A DNA stretch of 64,000 nucleotides. It comes from an uncultured Sutterella sp. GTDB taxonomy: Bacteria > Pseudomonadota > Gammaproteobacteria > Burkholderiales > Burkholderiaceae_F. A program made the translations under genes and the position numbers. The notes under the pieces are model-generated. The model saw only the letters and a list, made by a program, of their open reading frames with translations, had not been told where the DNA came from and did no database searches. Shown here one piece after another: positions 60,932-64,000 of this stretch. The stretch spans positions 183,446-247,445 of the forward strand of contig UQYP01000002.1 of assembly GCA_900545335.1 (NCBI GenBank), written 5' to 3'. Each line of letters starts with the position of its first letter. Position 1 is the stretch's first letter.

Positions 60932-60998
60932 GCAGGCACTTCTAAATTCTTTCAGACAAATTCTGAAGCGAGACTCTTATGAATGACGGAGTGCCTCG

Positions 60999-62516
60999 AT
61001 GCAGCAACAGGCTCGAGACATGGAACCTAAGAAGGTTGCTCAGTCAACCGAAGCCGCTCTGACGGCTGCCTCGGCTCGCGAGCCCGAACTCGCTAGCCGT
61101 GCCCTCGCTCGCATTCAGCAATGCATAGAAAAAGCTGAAGATCAGCGCCACCGAATCAGTGCAAGCGGTGCGCTCACCGATGAACAGGAAGCTGAAATTC
61201 GGGATAGCTTCAACGTTCAGATTAAAGCCGAAATCGCAAAAATATTGGCCCCCTTACATCCGGCCGATATTGCCTACATTCTTGAAGCCCTTCCTACTGA
61301 CGATCGTCTGTTGGTCTGGGACTTAGTCCGCAATAACCAAGACGGTGATGTGTTGGTTGAAGTTAACGACGGTGTTCGTGAGACTTTGATTGACGCCATG
61401 GATCGCGAAGAACTCGTCGATGCCATGGAAACGTTGGATACCGACGAAATCGCTGACTTGGTCGAAGACTTGCCCCCTGATGTGGTCGCTGAAGTTCAGG
61501 AAGGGTTGACAACCAAAGAGCGCGCACAGTTGCGTGCCGCCATGAGCTACCCGGAAGAAAGTGTGGGTGCTCGCATGGACTTTGAGATTGTGTCGGTACG
61601 CGAAGAGTCCTCTCTTGAAGCGGTTTTCCGCTATTTGCGCGGATTTGATGAGTTACCTGAACTCACCGACATGATTTTCGTGGTCGATCGCAATCAAAAA
61701 TTAAAGGGAGCGTTGCCAGTTTCCAAGATTTTGATCAGTGACCCCGAAAGAAGCGTCAGAGAGTTAATGAAGGGTGATGTCCTGACTTTGAATCCCCTGG
61801 ACGACGCTACTGATGCGGCACAGGCGTTCGAACGCTATGACTTGGTGAGTGCACCGGTGGTCGATGAAACAGGGCGCCTTGTGGGGCGACTTACCGTTGA
61901 CGAAGTCATGGACGTGATTCGTGAAAGCAGCGATGAAGATGCTTACGCAGCGGTCGGTTTGAGTGATGAACAGGACTTGTTCGGCAGTGTCTGGGAAGCT
62001 GCTAAGAGCCGCTGGATTTGGCTCGGAGTCAATCTCTGCACAGCGTTTGTTGCCTCACGCGTGATCAGCTGCTTTGAGGGAACGATTTCCCGAGTTGTGG
62101 CCTTGGCGGCTTTGCTGCCGATTGCTGCCAATATTGCAGGCAACACGGGCAATCAGACTTTAACGCTTCTGGTTCGCTCAATTGCGATGGGGCAGGTCAC
62201 CGACAGCAATACGATTGATCTTTTCAAAAAAGAATTGTGCGTAGCCATCATCAATGGCTTGCTTTGGGGAGCGGTAGCGGGTTTGGGCGCCTGGCTTTTG
62301 TACTATGACTCTGACTTCGGCATGAAGTTGGGTCTTGTGATGTTCCTTGCCATGATGCTCAATATCATTGTGGGAGCACTTGTTGGCTTAATTGTTCCGC
62401 TGACTTTGAAAAAATTTGATAAGGACCCCGCAATGGGAAGTTCCGTTCTTCTGACCTTTATTACCGATAGCGGCGGCTTTTTAATTTTCCTGGGCCTGGC
62501 AGGAATCTTTTTCTAA
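60999..62516 (+). CDS. mgtE: Magnesium transporter MgtE
   Basis: A 505-aa Mg2+ channel. It has an N-terminal superhelical domain (to about 180), a CBS pair (about 190-310) that senses Mg2+, a connecting helix and five transmembrane helices from about 335 with the pore signature ANIAGNTGNQTLTLLVR. It ends LAGIFF at the C-terminus. GGAG precedes the ATG. Its stop shares CTAA with the stop of rsmE. Confidence 0.94.
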   Translation: MQQQARDMEPKKVAQSTEAALTAASAREPELASRALARIQQCIEKAEDQRHRISASGALTDEQEAEIRDSFNVQIKAEIAKILAPLHPADIAYILEALPTDDRLLVWDLVRNNQDGDVLVEVNDGVRETLIDAMDREELVDAMETLDTDEIADLVEDLPPDVVAEVQEGLTTKERAQLRAAMSYPEESVGARMDFEIVSVREESSLEAVFRYLRGFDELPELTDMIFVVDRNQKLKGALPVSKILISDPERSVRELMKGDVLTLNPLDDATDAAQAFERYDLVSAPVVDETGRLVGRLTVDEVMDVIRESSDEDAYAAVGLSDEQDLFGSVWEAAKSRWIWLGVNLCTAFVASRVISCFEGTISRVVALAALLPIAANIAGNTGNQTLTLLVRSIAMGQVTDSNTIDLFKKELCVAIINGLLWGAVAGLGAWLLYYDSDFGMKLGLVMFLAMMLNIIVGALVGLIVPLTLKKFDKDPAMGSSVLLTFITDSGGFLIFLGLAGIFF

Positions 62517-63232
62517 CGAAAGTCTCCAGACAAGCATTGTGCGACGGCAAGCGCCGCTAGTCCCGCAGTCTCTGTTCTGAGCACTCTCGGACCCAATAAG
62601 CGGCTTTCATAGCCCAATTGTGTCGCAAGCTCAATTTCCTCAGCACTAAAGCCGCCCTCCGGACCCACGGCAAACGTGATGCTTTCAGTCTTATTCAGTG
62701 AAAAACCTTTGGCAGCTGCAGGGGCTAAGACAATATTGGTGTCGCTTTTATTGTCCAAAAGGGCTTTTTGCAGATCTTCGTAATAAAGAATTTCGGGCAA
62801 AACGGCGCGGCCACACTGTTCACAAGCACTCAAAACGGTGCCCTTCCATTGAATCAGTCGCTTTTGAAGACGTTTGGCATCGAGTTTTGTGACGCTTCGC
62901 TCGGCGGGCACAATCACAATTTTTGTAACACCCAGTTCGGTGGCTTTTTCCAATATCCAATCGAGTTTTTCTTGAGAAACGAGAGATTGGATCAAGGTAC
63001 TTTTGAGCGGACTTTCCGTGGGATTTTTCCTAACACTGATAATTTCAGCTTCTGTCTGAGCAGCTGAAAAATGCATGATCACTTCTGCTTCATTGCCTTT
63101 GCCGTCAAACAAAACAGCGCTGTCGCCCTCGCGCATTCTCAGGACTCGGCCGGCATGATGAGCGGCTTTTTCAGGCAAAACCAAAGTCTTTTGAGCACTC
63201 AAATCGGTATCAATATAAAAACGAGGAGCCAT
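62513..63232 (-). CDS. rsmE: 16S rRNA m3U1498 methyltransferase RsmE
   Basis: A 239-aa SPOUT methyltransferase with an N-terminal PUA-like domain and the C-terminal knot motifs VGPEGGFSAEEIE and LGPRVLRTETAGLAAL. It methylates N3 of U1498 in the ribosomal decoding region. Convergent with mgtE, tail-to-tail overlap of three bases. Confidence 0.95.
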   Translation of the reverse strand: MAPRFYIDTDLSAQKTLVLPEKAAHHAGRVLRMREGDSAVLFDGKGNEAEVIMHFSAAQTEAEIISVRKNPTESPLKSTLIQSLVSQEKLDWILEKATELGVTKIVIVPAERSVTKLDAKRLQKRLIQWKGTVLSACEQCGRAVLPEILYYEDLQKALLDNKSDTNIVLAPAAAKGFSLNKTESITFAVGPEGGFSAEEIELATQLGYESRLLGPRVLRTETAGLAALAVAQCLSGDFR

Positions 63233-63286
63233 TTTGTCAGTGAAGCAGAAAATATTTCGTTTGATTTTAAAGGACTTTTTCTTGCT

Positions 63287-63320
63287 AAAAAAGACCGCCT
63301 GCTGTTCTTTGCAGGCGGTC
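63287..63320 (-). terminator. Terminator after the truncated gene
   Basis: GACCGCCTGC and GCAGGCGGTC form a perfect 10-bp stem; TTTTTT follows on the minus strand. It lies upstream of rsmE and ends the transcript of the gene at 63351. Confidence 0.88.
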
Positions 63321-63350
63321 GGGCTTACTCAATGAAAAACTAAGTCTTGA

Positions 63351-63657
63351 TTAGTCTTTCTTGCTGCAGTTAGCAAAGAAGTTAGCCTTTTGGATGTCAG
63401 CCGTACGGATCGTGAAGATTTGGTTCGTCAAATCTTCAGCCAATTTTTCGGCGCTGGCCATGACGCTCAGGTTAAATTCATTGGGCATCTTGTCAGCCTT
63501 CTTGGCATCTTTCTTATAGGTCTTCAAGTATTGATCTTCGAAAGCCTTTTGCTTTTGAGCCGTTTGGGCTTCAAATTCATGGTAGGCCTTTTCAACGATC
63601 GGAGCCAACTTCACGAAGTCGGTCATCACCAACGTTTGAAGCTTACGATACTTCCAT
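63351..63657 (-). pseudogene. C-terminal part of a host gene cut by an IS element
   Basis: An open frame of about 101 codons runs from the edge of the IS right end (63657) to a stop at 63351. The first Met is only at about residue 11 and has no Shine-Dalgarno, while the codons before it (WKYRKLQT) also read like protein. The product is a charged, helical fragment ending FFANCSKKD. The 5' part should be beyond the element, outside the window. No family recognised. Confidence 0.65.
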
Positions 63658-63659
63658 TG

Positions 63660-63699
63660 ACATCCTCCCCGCCGTGAACGGCGAGGATTCTCTACTGTG
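63660..63699 (-). ncRNA. Right-end omega-RNA 3' region
   Basis: The terminal hairpin right after tnpB on the same strand is where TnpB omega-RNAs end their scaffold. The guide would be taken from the adjoining host sequence, here from position 63657 downward. The RNA is inferred from the family. Confidence 0.5.
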
Positions 63700-64000
63700 T
63701 CATCGGCTCTCGCCGATGATCACTTCGATGGGTTCCTGCTGCTGATCCGCGCAATGGATTGCCTCCATCCGCCGATTCACTTGAGTTCGGCCTACCTCGC
63801 CGAGCTCCCCACAGGCCGACATGCGCTGCCCGCGCACCTTTATATTTCTTGCCCCCACTATGTCGGCATTGCCCTGATAACCGCAAGCCACACACTTAAA
63901 ACTTGCTTGGCTCTTTCGGTTCTCTTTTGACTCATGCCCACATATCGGACAAGTCCGGGAAGTGTACTGAGGCGATACCTTGATGACGATTCCACCTCGT
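63700..64000 (-). CDS. tnpB: TnpB RNA-guided nuclease, C-terminal part
   Basis: About 99 C-terminal residues of TnpB, open to the window edge. Visible are the zinc ribbon with CPICGHES and CVACGYQ and the last RuvC motif NADIVGARNI containing the catalytic Asp. TnpB is the ancestor of Cas12 and cuts DNA with an omega-RNA made from the element's right end. The 60-residue tail after the Asp is somewhat long. Intactness upstream cannot be judged. Confidence 0.88.
   Translation of the reverse strand, partial: RGGIVIKVSPQYTSRTCPICGHESKENRKSQASFKCVACGYQGNADIVGARNIKVRGQRMSACGELGEVGRTQVNRRMEAIHCADQQQEPIEVIIGESR

Larger units (their letters stand above)
60537..60998. other. Intergenic region before mgtE
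   Basis: 462 bp without an intact gene. It contains an extended -10 promoter for mgtE (60923-60931) and a minus-strand stretch that looks like a decayed coding sequence (60707-60820). No Mg2+ riboswitch fold was recognised; the leader after the promoter is only about 60 nt. Confidence 0.5.
63658..64000 (-). mobile_element. IS200/IS605-family (IS1341-like) element, right end and tnpB 3' part
   Basis: The element enters from the right edge. Its end near 63658 has the typical hairpin and terminal TTGACATCC (plus strand) of this family: stem around 63667-63688 with a TGAA loop and one C-A mismatch. No tnpA is visible in the window. Confidence 0.85.

Noticed and set aside
60932..60998. Magnesium riboswitch upstream of mgtE
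   Set aside because: The leader after the extended -10 is only about 60 nt and no M-box-like structure was seen.
63692..63930. Alternative frames over the tnpB end
   Set aside because: Only the frame ending at 63700 continues the zinc ribbon and RuvC motif; the others are shadows.

Overview
The window reads as the chromosome of a Sutterella/Parasutterella-like member of the Burkholderiales (Betaproteobacteria). The main clues are the gene order accB-accC-prmA-DUF3426 zinc-ribbon protein-PfkB kinase, the block ffh-ruvC-ruvA-ruvB-ybgC-tolQRA, a contiguous leuA-leuB-leuC-leuD set, and a secreted C69 dipeptidase, all typical of gut Sutterellaceae. This placement is inferred from gene content; no database search was run.

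Region 1 (1 to about 21,300) is the right-hand part of a contractile-tailed prophage whose left part lies outside the window. It runs through portal, fused prohead protease/capsid, head-tail joining proteins, tail sheath and tube, tail chaperone with a probable -1 frameshift, tape measure, X, D, V, U, W, J, I and tail fibre. A lysis cassette (holin, GH24 endolysin, nested Rz/Rz1) follows, then a leftward tyrosine integrase beside the 3' end of a tRNA-Pro(CGG) gene, the probable attachment site.

The most striking system is a diversity-generating retroelement (DGR) at 14,419-17,896. The tail-fibre gene ends in a 136-bp variable repeat (VR). A 136-bp template repeat (TR) lies 180 bp downstream and is followed by a DGR-type reverse transcriptase with IGNYLSQ and YCDD motifs. 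By hand alignment VR and TR differ at 21 positions without gaps, and all 21 are adenines in TR, the hallmark of adenine-directed mutagenic retrohoming. No Avd-like accessory gene is visible; a 94-aa protein of unknown function overlaps the end of the RT gene instead. The late region also carries an antisense small Cys-rich membrane-protein gene with its own Shine-Dalgarno (a moron candidate).

Region 2 (21,300-53,200) is housekeeping DNA: ispB, a Pit-type phosphate transporter preceded by three 11-bp Pho-box repeats, rplU-rpmA-obgE, pepF, leuABCD, a methyltransferase and a VOC protein, rppH/proS, a secreted esterase, HU, the long leftward ffh-ruvCAB-ybgC-tolQRA cluster, a rightward ccsA-like/ampD/yggT cluster, and leftward accB-accC-prmA-DUF3426-kinase.

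Region 3 (53,200-64,000) holds mpl, yqiA, marC, an RNase II-family gene, a secreted C69 dipeptidase, a nicotinamidase-like hydrolase, mgtE and rsmE. The right edge enters an IS200/IS605-type element carrying tnpB. Its right end abuts the truncated C-terminal part of a host gene, so this element appears to have interrupted it.
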